A stretch of DNA of 64,000 bases from Eubacterium sp. AF22-8LB (lineage in GTDB: Bacteria; Bacillota_I; Bacilli_A; Erysipelotrichales; Erysipelotrichaceae): the NCBI RefSeq assembly GCF_003458715.1, contig NZ_QRVI01000009.1, positions 16,290 to 80,289 of the forward strand, given 5' to 3'. This document shows positions 8,524 through 16,286 of the stretch, piece by piece. The position numbers and the translations under genes are program-made. A model generated the notes under the pieces. That model was not told the DNA's origin and made no database searches. It saw nothing but the letters and a program-made list of their open reading frames with translations. The first letter of the stretch is position 1. Every line of letters begins with the position of its first letter.

Positions 8524-10487
8524 GTCAGGATGAATTAAATAGAGAGATTCTTGAATTTGAAGAATTGGAAACACAAGCGACACAGGTAGATCATTCGTAT
8601 ACTGCGGATGATATTCAGGTGTTAGAAGGGTTAGAAGCGGTTCGTTTGAGACCAGGTATGTATATTGGTTCGACTTCGGTACGTGGTCTTCACCATTTAG
8701 TATGGGAAATTGTAGATAATGGTATAGATGAGGCTTTGGCTGGATTTGCGAATCGAATCGATGTAACGATTGAGCCTAACAATATTATTGCGGTACGTGA
8801 TAATGGTCGTGGTATGCCAGTTGGAATTCATGAAAAGACAGGGATTAGTGCTGTTGAAACAATTATGACTGTTTTGCATGCTGGAGGTAAATTCGGTGGC
8901 GGAGCTTACAAAGTTTCTGGTGGTTTACATGGTGTTGGTGCCAGTGTTGTAAATGCATTAAGCGAATGGTTAGAGGTAACTGTTTATCAGGATGGTAAGA
9001 TCTATTTTATTCGTTTTGAAAATGGTGGACATGCAGTGGAACCTTTAAAGGTTATAGGAACTACAGAAGAAACAGGTACTTTAGTTCGTTTTAAAGCAGA
9101 TCCTACAATTTTCAAAGACACAACTGTATATGATTATGAAACTCTAAATTCTCGTTTACGTCAGTTGGCGTTTTTAAATAAAGACATTCGTTTAACTTTA
9201 ACTGATAAGCGAACAGAAGATGGTCAAAGCGACGACTATAAATATGAGGGTGGAATTATTGAATATGTACAATTTTTGAATAAAAATAAAAGTACAATCA
9301 GTGATAAAGTCATTTATGTAGAAGGGTTACAGGATGGAATTCTTGCTGAAGTAGCTTTACAGTATAATGATGGATATCAATCTAGTATTTATTCTTTCTG
9401 TAATAATATTCATACACATGAAGGTGGATACCACGAGGATGGTTTTAGAATGGCTTTAACTCGTTGTATTAATGCTTATGCGAAAAATAATAATATGATC
9501 AAAAAAGATGAGTCTTTATCTCAAGATGATGTTAAAGAAGGATTGGTTGCGATTATTTCTGTTAAGCACCCGGATCCTCAGTATGAAGGACAGACAAAGA
9601 CTAAATTAGGAAACAGTGAAGTTCGTAAAATTGTTTCTAATATTGCGGGTGAACAAATTAATCGTTTCTTCTTAGAAAATCCAGATGTAGCTAAGGCTAT
9701 TGTGGAAAAAGCAGAAATCGCCAGCAAGGCTAGAATTGCGGCTAAAAAAGCTCGTGAATTAACTCGTCGTAAATCGGCATTGGATGGAATTAGCTCATTG
9801 CCAGGTAAATTAACAGATTGTTCAAGTAAAGACGCAAGTGAATGTGAAATTTATATTGTCGAGGGTGATTCTGCCGGTGGCAGCGCGAAACAAGGTCGTG
9901 ACGCGAAAACTCAAGCAATTTTACCTTTGCGTGGTAAGATTTTAAATGTTGAAAAAGCTAGAACACATCGAATCTTTGAAAATCAGGAAATTCGTAGTAT
10001 GATTACGGCTTTTGGATGTGGAATTCAGGAAGATGTAGATGTATCTAAATTACGTTATCACAAGATTGTAATTATGACCGATGCCGATGTTGATGGTAGT
10101 CATATTTGTACGTTGATGTTGACATTCTTGTATCGTTTTATGAAGCCTGTTATTGAAGGTGGATATGTTTATATTGCGCAACCACCTTTATATAAAGTTC
10201 AAAAAGGTAAGAAAATTGCTTATGCATATAAAGAACAGGAAATGGATCAATTGCGTGAGGAATTTAAAGAAGGCTACAAAGTTCAGCGTTATAAAGGTTT
10301 AGGTGAAATGGATGCAGAACAGTTGTGGGAAACAACTATGGATCCTCATCATAGAGTATTAAAGCGTGTCACAATTGATGATGCGATGGAAGCGGACAGT
10401 GTTTTTGATATGTTAATGGGAGAGGATGTAGAGCCTCGTCGTGAATATATCCAGGAAAATGCGGTGTACGCTAATTTGGATTACTAA
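8520..10487 (+). CDS. gyrB: DNA gyrase subunit B
   Basis: ATPase subunit of gyrase, which introduces negative supercoils. The N-terminal GHKL ATPase is visible (EIVDNGIDEA, DNGRGMPVGIHEKTG, GGLHGVGASVVNALS). The TOPRIM domain has EGDSAGGSAKQGRDAKTQA and the DADVDGSHI metal motif. The C-terminal end is YKGLGEMDAEQLWETTMD. Length 655 is normal. It is followed 12 nt later by gyrA. Confidence 0.98.
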   Translation: MSQDELNREILEFEELETQATQVDHSYTADDIQVLEGLEAVRLRPGMYIGSTSVRGLHHLVWEIVDNGIDEALAGFANRIDVTIEPNNIIAVRDNGRGMPVGIHEKTGISAVETIMTVLHAGGKFGGGAYKVSGGLHGVGASVVNALSEWLEVTVYQDGKIYFIRFENGGHAVEPLKVIGTTEETGTLVRFKADPTIFKDTTVYDYETLNSRLRQLAFLNKDIRLTLTDKRTEDGQSDDYKYEGGIIEYVQFLNKNKSTISDKVIYVEGLQDGILAEVALQYNDGYQSSIYSFCNNIHTHEGGYHEDGFRMALTRCINAYAKNNNMIKKDESLSQDDVKEGLVAIISVKHPDPQYEGQTKTKLGNSEVRKIVSNIAGEQINRFFLENPDVAKAIVEKAEIASKARIAAKKARELTRRKSALDGISSLPGKLTDCSSKDASECEIYIVEGDSAGGSAKQGRDAKTQAILPLRGKILNVEKARTHRIFENQEIRSMITAFGCGIQEDVDVSKLRYHKIVIMTDADVDGSHICTLMLTFLYRFMKPVIEGGYVYIAQPPLYKVQKGKKIAYAYKEQEMDQLREEFKEGYKVQRYKGLGEMDAEQLWETTMDPHHRVLKRVTIDDAMEADSVFDMLMGEDVEPRREYIQENAVYANLDY

Positions 10488-10499
10488 TAGGAGGTCCTT

Positions 10500-12968
10500 A
10501 TGGAAGAAGAAAATAAGCGATATGACTATGTAGAAGATGTTGAAATATCCAAAGAAATGCGTACAGCCTTTCTTGATTATTCAATGTCTGTTATTGTTTC
10601 ACGTGCGTTACCAGATGTTCGTGATGGAATGAAGCCTGTTCATCGTCGTATTTTACATGCGATGAATCAATTAGGAATTACTTCGGGTGTTGCACATAAG
10701 AAGAGTGCTCGTATTGTTGGTGAAGTTATTGGTAAGTATCACCCTCATGGCGATACAGCTGTATATGATGCAATGGTACGTATGGCCCAAGATTTCTCTT
10801 ATCGTTATCCATTAGTGGATGGACATGGTAACTTTGGTTCTCTAGATGGAGATGGAGCTGCGGCAATGCGTTATACGGAAGCTCGTATGTCTAAAATATC
10901 TATGGAGATGATGCGAGATATTCAAAAGGATACGGTTGATTTTATTCCAAACTATGATGGTGAAGAAAATGAGCCGGTTGTGCTTCCTAGTCGTATTCCA
11001 AACTTATTAATCAATGGTGCTGTGGGTATTGCGGTTGGTATGGCAACAAATATTCCACCTCACAACTTATCAGAAACAATTCAAGCCATTTTTGCAGTAA
11101 TGGATGATCCCGATATTACGGTTCCTCAATTGATGGAAGTCATCAAAGGACCAGACTTCCCTACTGGTGGTATTATTTTAGGTCGTAAGGGTATTCGTCA
11201 AGCCTTTGAAACAGGTAGAGGATCAATTATGATTCGTTCGAAGTATCGTGTGGAAGAATTATCGAACGGAAAGAAACAAATCATTTTCTATGAAATTCCT
11301 TATCAAGTAAATAAGGCAAACTTAATTACTAAGATGGCTTCTTTAATTCGTGATAAAGCCATTCAGGGTGTTACTTATTTGAATGATGAAAGTAACCGTG
11401 AAGGTATACGTATTGTAATGGAATTAAAGAAGGATGCACAGGAAGAAGTTATTTTAAATCAGTTATTTAGATTAACTCCTCTTCAAACTTCATTCGGTAT
11501 TAATATGCTGGCATTGGAAAATGGTCGTCCTAAACAATTGCCATTAAAAGACATCATTCATGATTATATTGATCACCAGGTTGATGTAGTCGTAAGAAAA
11601 ACGAAGTTTGAATTAAAGAAAGCACAGGATCGTGCACATATCTTAGAAGGTTTACGTATTGCGATGGATCATATTGATGAAGTTATTCATATGATTCGTA
11701 GTTCTAAAAAGGATGAAGCAGGCTTATCTCAAGATTTATGTGATGCATTTGGATTGAGTATGATTCAGGCAAAAGCTATCTTAGCAATGCAGTTAAGAAG
11801 ATTGTCTGGATTGGAAAGAGATAAGATTGAAAATGAATATCAGCAGTTATTATTAACGATTGAAGATTTGAAAGATATCTTAGCTAATCATGATCGTGTT
11901 CTTCAAATCATTCGAGATGATTTATCTGAAATTGATCAGAAATATGGAGATGAAAGAAGAACAGAAATCAGTGATGCTTCTGTTGATATGGAAGATGAAG
12001 ATTTAATCCCAGTAGAAGATGTAATTATTACATTAACAGAGTCAGGATATATTAAGCGTCAGCTTGTAGATACATATCGTGCTCAGAATCGTGGTGGTCG
12101 TGGTATTAAATCATTGACGTTAAATGATGAGGATTCAATCGATACAATGATTTCTATGTCTACACATGACTTCTTGTTATTGTTTACAGATAAAGGTCGT
12201 GTATATCGATTAAAAGGATACAATGTTCCAAGTGGATCCAGAACATCTAAGGGTATTCCAATTGTTAATTTAATGACTTTGGAAAAAGGTGAAAAAGTAA
12301 ATGTTCTTGTAGCAGTTCCTAAGGATGATGAGAGTGAAACATTATTGTTCGTCACAAAGAATGGTATTGTAAAACGTACATCTGTATCTGAATTTGAAAA
12401 TATTAATCGTAATGGTAAGATTGCGATTAGTTTAAAACAAGATGATGAATTGCGATTTGTAAAATTGACTACAGGAAAAGATGAAGTTATTATTTCTGGA
12501 TCTAATGGTAAAGCTGTACGTTTTAACGAAGATCAAGTTCGTATCATGGGACGTAGTGCAAGTGGTGTATTAGGATTCAATTGTGATGGCAGTGAAGTTG
12601 TAGGTGCTGCATTATCAAGTGAGGGAGATACCGTTCTAGTTGTTTCAGAAAATGGTTATGGTAAACGTAGTAAGTTCGAAGATTATCGTTTGACTTCTCG
12701 TGGTAAAAAAGGTGTTAGCACAATTAATATCACAGAAAAGACTGGTAAGCTAATGTGTATGCGTGCTGTTACAGGTAAAGAAGATGCGATGATTGTTGCG
12801 AGTGATGGAATCATGATTCGTGTGGCTTTAGAGAATGTAGGAATCTACGGAAGAAACACACAAGGCGTAAGATTGATTAACCTAAATGGCGATGCGAAAG
12901 TAACGCGTATGACATTAGTAGATCATGAAGAGCCTGAAGAAGAATCAGAAGAAAATACGGAAGAATAA
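10500..12968 (+). CDS. gyrA: DNA gyrase subunit A
   Basis: DNA cleavage and religation subunit. The winged-helix domain has HRRILHAMNQLG and the quinolone-resistance region YHPHGDTAVYDAMVRMAQ. The catalytic Tyr is in AAMRYTEARM. A coiled-coil domain follows, then a C-terminal beta-pinwheel with the gyrase box QNRGGRGIK. The acidic tail ends EEPEEESEENTEE. Length 822 is normal. AGGAGG lies just upstream, and a terminator follows. Confidence 0.98.
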   Translation: MEEENKRYDYVEDVEISKEMRTAFLDYSMSVIVSRALPDVRDGMKPVHRRILHAMNQLGITSGVAHKKSARIVGEVIGKYHPHGDTAVYDAMVRMAQDFSYRYPLVDGHGNFGSLDGDGAAAMRYTEARMSKISMEMMRDIQKDTVDFIPNYDGEENEPVVLPSRIPNLLINGAVGIAVGMATNIPPHNLSETIQAIFAVMDDPDITVPQLMEVIKGPDFPTGGIILGRKGIRQAFETGRGSIMIRSKYRVEELSNGKKQIIFYEIPYQVNKANLITKMASLIRDKAIQGVTYLNDESNREGIRIVMELKKDAQEEVILNQLFRLTPLQTSFGINMLALENGRPKQLPLKDIIHDYIDHQVDVVVRKTKFELKKAQDRAHILEGLRIAMDHIDEVIHMIRSSKKDEAGLSQDLCDAFGLSMIQAKAILAMQLRRLSGLERDKIENEYQQLLLTIEDLKDILANHDRVLQIIRDDLSEIDQKYGDERRTEISDASVDMEDEDLIPVEDVIITLTESGYIKRQLVDTYRAQNRGGRGIKSLTLNDEDSIDTMISMSTHDFLLLFTDKGRVYRLKGYNVPSGSRTSKGIPIVNLMTLEKGEKVNVLVAVPKDDESETLLFVTKNGIVKRTSVSEFENINRNGKIAISLKQDDELRFVKLTTGKDEVIISGSNGKAVRFNEDQVRIMGRSASGVLGFNCDGSEVVGAALSSEGDTVLVVSENGYGKRSKFEDYRLTSRGKKGVSTINITEKTGKLMCMRAVTGKEDAMIVASDGIMIRVALENVGIYGRNTQGVRLINLNGDAKVTRMTLVDHEEPEEESEENTEE

Positions 12969-12978
12969 AGTATATAAG

Positions 12979-13007
12979 GAGTGAAATTATGATTTTACTC
13001 CTTTTTC
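12979..13007 (+). terminator. Terminator after gyrA
   Basis: Stem GGAGTGAAAT/ATTTTACTCC with loop TATG, then TTTTT. It lies 10 nt after the gyrA stop. A TCATATGA palindrome (13007-13014) abuts it. Confidence 0.88.
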
Positions 13008-13054
13008 ATATGAAAAATCAGACGAAAACAACCTAAAACCCAGATATAAACATT

Positions 13055-13575
13055 ATGTTGATTGATAATGGATATAAATTATTATCGAAAGAAGTGAGAT
13101 ATGTGGATGAAAAAGATATGGGAATGTTTATCTGTAAGTTAAGAAAAGAAAACAATATGACGCAAATGGAATTAGCTCAACAGCTACATGTCACAGATAA
13201 AGCTGTTAGCCGATGGGAACGTGGAATAGGATATCCAGACATTCAATTGTTACCTGCCCTATCTGAATCTTTGCATGTTTCTGTGGCTGAATTGATATCA
13301 TGTAAAAAGAGTTTGAGTTATTCGAATGAAGGAGTTACAAATATTATTCTTAATTTAGAAAAGATAGAACAGTGGATAAAATTGTCGTAGTATGTATGAT
13401 ATTTGTTTTGGCATGTGTTTATGTTTCTGATTATGGAAGTATTTTAGGTTCTTTATGCAATGGAGCTATCTTTGCGATGTCTGTGATTGGCTTATATTAT
13501 TTGTATTATGCAAATTTATCTAAAAGAATTTATGCCTTCTTTTCCCTAATAGGGATACTTTTGTTTATGTATTAA
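13055..13575 (+). pseudogene. XRE-family regulator with membrane tail, apparently frameshifted
   Basis: The first frame (13055-13390) contains a Cro/C1-type helix-turn-helix: FICKLRKENNMTQMELAQQL then VTDKAVSRWERGIGYPDIQL. The true start is uncertain: ATG 13055 lacks a ribosome site, and GTG 13103 (VDEKDMGMF) is the likelier choice. The frame stops at 13390. In the next frame (13372-13575) a hydrophobic stretch of two membrane segments follows (VVVCMIFVLACVYV; FAMSVIGLYYLYYA). HTH-plus-membrane proteins of this layout are common in Firmicutes, so I infer one gene broken by an indel near 13370-13390. Two separate small genes are the alternative. Confidence 0.55.
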
Positions 13576-13915
13576 GATTTTGGTTTCGGAGAAGATGAAT
13601 TTGGAAATTTAAAAATGACTGAATTATTTGGATCTTGAATTATATAGGTATGACAAAACAGACTATTGTAAATAGCCTTATTTAGGATGGAGTTCTTATT
13701 GAAATGTTACCGGACGACTGTACACGTTATTTGGACGTGTTACTTTTTCGCAGAAAAAGTCTTTCTTGTTCAACTTTTTAGTGTTTATGGGAATGGATTA
13801 TAAATGGATTTCTTATATTTTAACACTTTATTTTTTTGCGATATTGAATATGATTTGTAGATAAGTTAAATCATATGACAAATCCGATATAATGAAGCTA
13901 ATTACAAGAATAAGC
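13576..13915 (+). other. Gene-free stretch between the broken regulator and the serS T-box
   Basis: No convincing coding sequence; all frames have frequent stops. It may include decayed 3' parts of the XRE gene. It carries one TCATATGA palindrome at 13871-13878, like those clustered at 18.7-19.1 kb. Confidence 0.4.
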
Positions 13916-13917
13916 AG

Positions 13918-13947
13918 TTGACTTTAGCTTTGTTTTAATGGTATAAA
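13918..13947 (+). promoter_or_regulatory. Promoter for the serS T-box transcript
   Basis: TTGACT (13918-13923), an 18-bp spacer and TATAAA (13942-13947). Transcription would begin near 13954, just ahead of the T-box stem I. Confidence 0.65.
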
Positions 13948-13953
13948 TGTGTT

Positions 13954-14190
13954 GAACACGAAGATAAGGATGAGTAGGTTATTTCATATATTTATAGAGA
14001 CAGTATGTTTGGTGAAAATACTGATATGAATAATTGAACAGCACCTTAGAGTGATCAAATGAAATTAAGTAGTTTGATCCGGTACATACCGTTATCATGT
14101 TAAGAGATCATATATGTATATATATGGTAAAAAGGGTGGCAACGCGAGACATCGTCCCTTTATGGGTGCGGGTGTCTCTTTTTTTATGCA
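13954..14190 (+). ncRNA. T-box leader controlling serS
   Basis: Senses uncharged tRNA-Ser and permits read-through into serS. The conserved T-box AGGGTGGCAACGCG is at 14133-14146. It competes with a terminator stem GAGACA/TGTCTC (14146-14178) followed by seven Ts. Upstream, a stem-I region has GATGAGTAG (near 13970) and AGAGA/GGTGAAAATA distal-loop elements. A candidate specifier is AGC (Ser) at 14040-14042 in the context GAACAGCACC. The specifier assignment is by eye and less sure than the T-box itself. Confidence 0.9.
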
Positions 14191-14201
14191 AGGAGGATAT
14201 C

Positions 14202-15485
14202 ATGCTAGATATGAAATTTGTCCGTGAAAATCCGGACATTGTAAAAGAGAACATCAAGAAAAAGTTCCAAGACTACAAATTGCCTTTAGTAAATGAAGTA
14301 TTGATGGAGGATAAAGAACTTCGTCAAACACAGCAGCATGCAGATGATTTACGTGCTAATCGTAAAAAGATTTCTAAAGAAATTGGTAAGTTGATGGGCC
14401 AAGGTAAAAAAGAAGAAGCTGAAGAAATTAAACAACAAATGGCTGAGATTGCTCATGAGTTAGCAGCCTTGGAAGAAAAAGAAATTAAATTAAGAGAGTC
14501 GGTAACTGAAAAAATGATGCAGATTCCAAATATCATTGATGATAGTGTTCCTATTGGAAAAGATGATAGTGAAAACGTTGAATTAGAAAAATTTGGAGAA
14601 CCTGTTGTTCCTGATTTTGAAATTCCTTATCACACTGAAATCATGGAACGTTTAAGTGGCATTGATTTAGATGCAGCACGTCGTGTAGCTGGAAATGGAT
14701 TCTACTATTTAATGGGAGATATTGCTCGTCTACATTCAGCAATCTTAAATTACGCTCGTGATTTCATGATTGATAAAAAAGGATTCACTTATGTAATTCC
14801 ACCATATATGATTCGTAGTTCAGTCGTTGATGGTGTAATGTCATTTGCTGAAATGGAAGGTATGATGTACAAAATTGAGGGTGAAGATTTGTATTTAATT
14901 GGTACAAGTGAACACTCTATGATTGGTAAATTCAAAGATACAATTCTTGAAGAAAAAGATTTACCTTACACATATACTTCATACTCACCTTGTTTCCGTA
15001 AAGAAAAAGGTGCTCATGGTATTGAAGAACGTGGAGTTTACCGTATTCACCAATTTGAAAAACAAGAAATGATTGTTGTTTGTAAACCAGAAGAAAGTAT
15101 GGAATGGTTTAAAAAGCTATATATGAATACAGTAGAATTCTTCAGAACATTAGATATTCCAGTACGTACATTGGAATGCTGTTCAGGTGATTTGGCAGAT
15201 TTAAAATGTAAATCAGTTGATGTTGAAGCGTGGTCTCCACGTCAGAAAAAATATTTCGAAGTTGGAAGCTGTTCTAATTTAACAGATGCTCAGGCACGTC
15301 GTTTGAAGATTCGTGTTAAGGGAGAAAATGGCGAGAAGTATTATGCACACACATTGAACAATACTTGTGTTGCTCCACCAAGAATGTTGATTGCATTCTT
15401 AGAAAACAACTTACAGGCTGATGGATCAATCTTGATTCCAGAAGTATTACAACCTTACATGGGTGGAAAAAAGAAAATTGGTTAA
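14202..15485 (+). CDS. serS: Seryl-tRNA synthetase
   Basis: Class II synthetase that charges tRNA-Ser. The start is ATG 14202, preceded by AAGGAGG; the longer open frame back to 14097 runs through the T-box terminator and is not coding. The N-terminal antiparallel coiled coil is about residues 30-100. Class II motifs appear as YSPCFRKEKGAHG (motif 2) and NNTCVAPPRMLIAFLEN (motif 3). Length 427 is typical. Regulation is by the upstream T-box. Confidence 0.97.
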   Translation: MLDMKFVRENPDIVKENIKKKFQDYKLPLVNEVLMEDKELRQTQQHADDLRANRKKISKEIGKLMGQGKKEEAEEIKQQMAEIAHELAALEEKEIKLRESVTEKMMQIPNIIDDSVPIGKDDSENVELEKFGEPVVPDFEIPYHTEIMERLSGIDLDAARRVAGNGFYYLMGDIARLHSAILNYARDFMIDKKGFTYVIPPYMIRSSVVDGVMSFAEMEGMMYKIEGEDLYLIGTSEHSMIGKFKDTILEEKDLPYTYTSYSPCFRKEKGAHGIEERGVYRIHQFEKQEMIVVCKPEESMEWFKKLYMNTVEFFRTLDIPVRTLECCSGDLADLKCKSVDVEAWSPRQKKYFEVGSCSNLTDAQARRLKIRVKGENGEKYYAHTLNNTCVAPPRMLIAFLENNLQADGSILIPEVLQPYMGGKKKIG

Positions 15486-15490
15486 TATGA

Positions 15491-15514
15491 AAGGCTGTCA
15501 TTGACAGCTTTTTT
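15491..15514 (+). terminator. Terminator after serS
   Basis: Stem GCTGTC/GACAGC with flanking A/T pairs, then a T run, 6 nt after the serS stop. Confidence 0.8.
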
Positions 15515-15517
15515 CTA

Positions 15518-15546
15518 TTGCGTATTGAAATTGGATTTGGTATAAT
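15518..15546 (+). promoter_or_regulatory. Promoter for SRP RNA
   Basis: TTGCGT (15518-15523), a 17-bp spacer and a perfect TATAAT (15541-15546). The SRP RNA begins about 7 nt downstream. Confidence 0.6.
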
Positions 15547-15552
15547 TACTGA

Positions 15553-15631
15553 GCTACTACAATGATATCTTGTGAATCAGGTCAGGTCGGGAACGAAGCA
15601 GCCTTGAGCAAGCTCCATCATGTGTAGTAGT
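15553..15631 (+). ncRNA. ffs: Signal recognition particle RNA (small bacterial type)
   Basis: RNA scaffold of SRP, partner of Ffh. The conserved domain IV is GTCAGGTCGGGAACGAAGCA (15581-15600), followed by GCC. The ends pair as CTACTACA and TGTGTAGTAG, forming a long hairpin of about 79 nt that ends in a T run. It has the small 4.5S-like form without an Alu domain. Here it lies between serS and tadA, whereas in B. subtilis scr lies between tadA and dnaX. Confidence 0.93.
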
Positions 15632-15683
15632 TTTTTTATATTTTACTTAAATTCATGTATGATTAAATATATAGGAAGAGGAT

Positions 15684-16163
15684 ATGAATATGGATGATGT
15701 GAAATGGATGAGGGAAGCTATCAAGCAGGCAAAAAAAGCAGAAAGCTATGATGAAGTTCCTATAGGATGTGTTATTGTAAAAGATAATAAAATTATAGCT
15801 CGTGGATATAATAAGCGTGAGACATTGCAACAAAGTATTGCTCATGCAGAAATTATGGCTATACAAAAAGCATGTAAAAAACTGGGAACCTGGAGATTGG
15901 AAGATTGTAGTCTATATGTTACTCTAGAGCCTTGTCCTATGTGTGCAGGTGCAATCATACAGTCAAGAATCACAAGAGTTGTCTATGGTGCTTCAGATCC
16001 TAAAGGTGGGTGCGTAGGAACTTGTACGAATTTATTTGAGGTATCTGAGTTCAATCATCATCCTATTTATACAAATGGTATTTTAGAATCTGAATGTTCA
16101 GATTTATTAAAACAATTCTTTAAAAAGAAAAGAGAGAAAAAAAAGCAGAAATCATCGATATGA
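15684..16163 (+). CDS. tadA: tRNA-specific adenosine deaminase
   Basis: Converts the wobble adenosine of tRNA-Arg(ACG) to inosine. The zinc deaminase motifs are HAEIMAIQKA (His and catalytic Glu) and PCPMCAGAI (two Cys). VPIGCVIVKDNKIIARGYN precedes them. Length 159 is normal; the Lys-rich tail (KKKREKKKQKSS) overlaps a terminator. The AGGAAGAGG ribosome site favours the first ATG. Confidence 0.95.
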   Translation: MNMDDVKWMREAIKQAKKAESYDEVPIGCVIVKDNKIIARGYNKRETLQQSIAHAEIMAIQKACKKLGTWRLEDCSLYVTLEPCPMCAGAIIQSRITRVVYGASDPKGGCVGTCTNLFEVSEFNHHPIYTNGILESECSDLLKQFFKKKREKKKQKSSI

Positions 16164-16178
16164 ATGGTTTCTGCTTTT
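16141..16178 (+). terminator. Terminator overlapping the tadA 3' end
   Basis: Stem AAAAGCAGAAA/TTTCTGCTTTT with a mid-size loop. The tadA stop lies inside the loop region. Confidence 0.75.
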
Positions 16179-16286
16179 CATATAGTGTCAAATATCGTAC
16201 ATTAATTGGTATAAATTTATGATAAAATAAGATACAGAAGTGAATAAATATTTGTTCAAATATGAATATAGAAAGGAATAATAGTA

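Noticed and set aside
10595..10610. Second parS in gyrA
   Set aside because: Only one half matches (TGTTTCACGTG, then CGTTA), so it is not a convincing site.
12083..12355. 90-codon antisense frame in gyrA
   Set aside because: It is a shadow of the strongly conserved gyrA frame with no ribosome site.
14097..14201. N-terminal extension of SerS
   Set aside because: It runs through the T-box terminator. ATG 14202 has a strong ribosome site and gives a normal SerS length.
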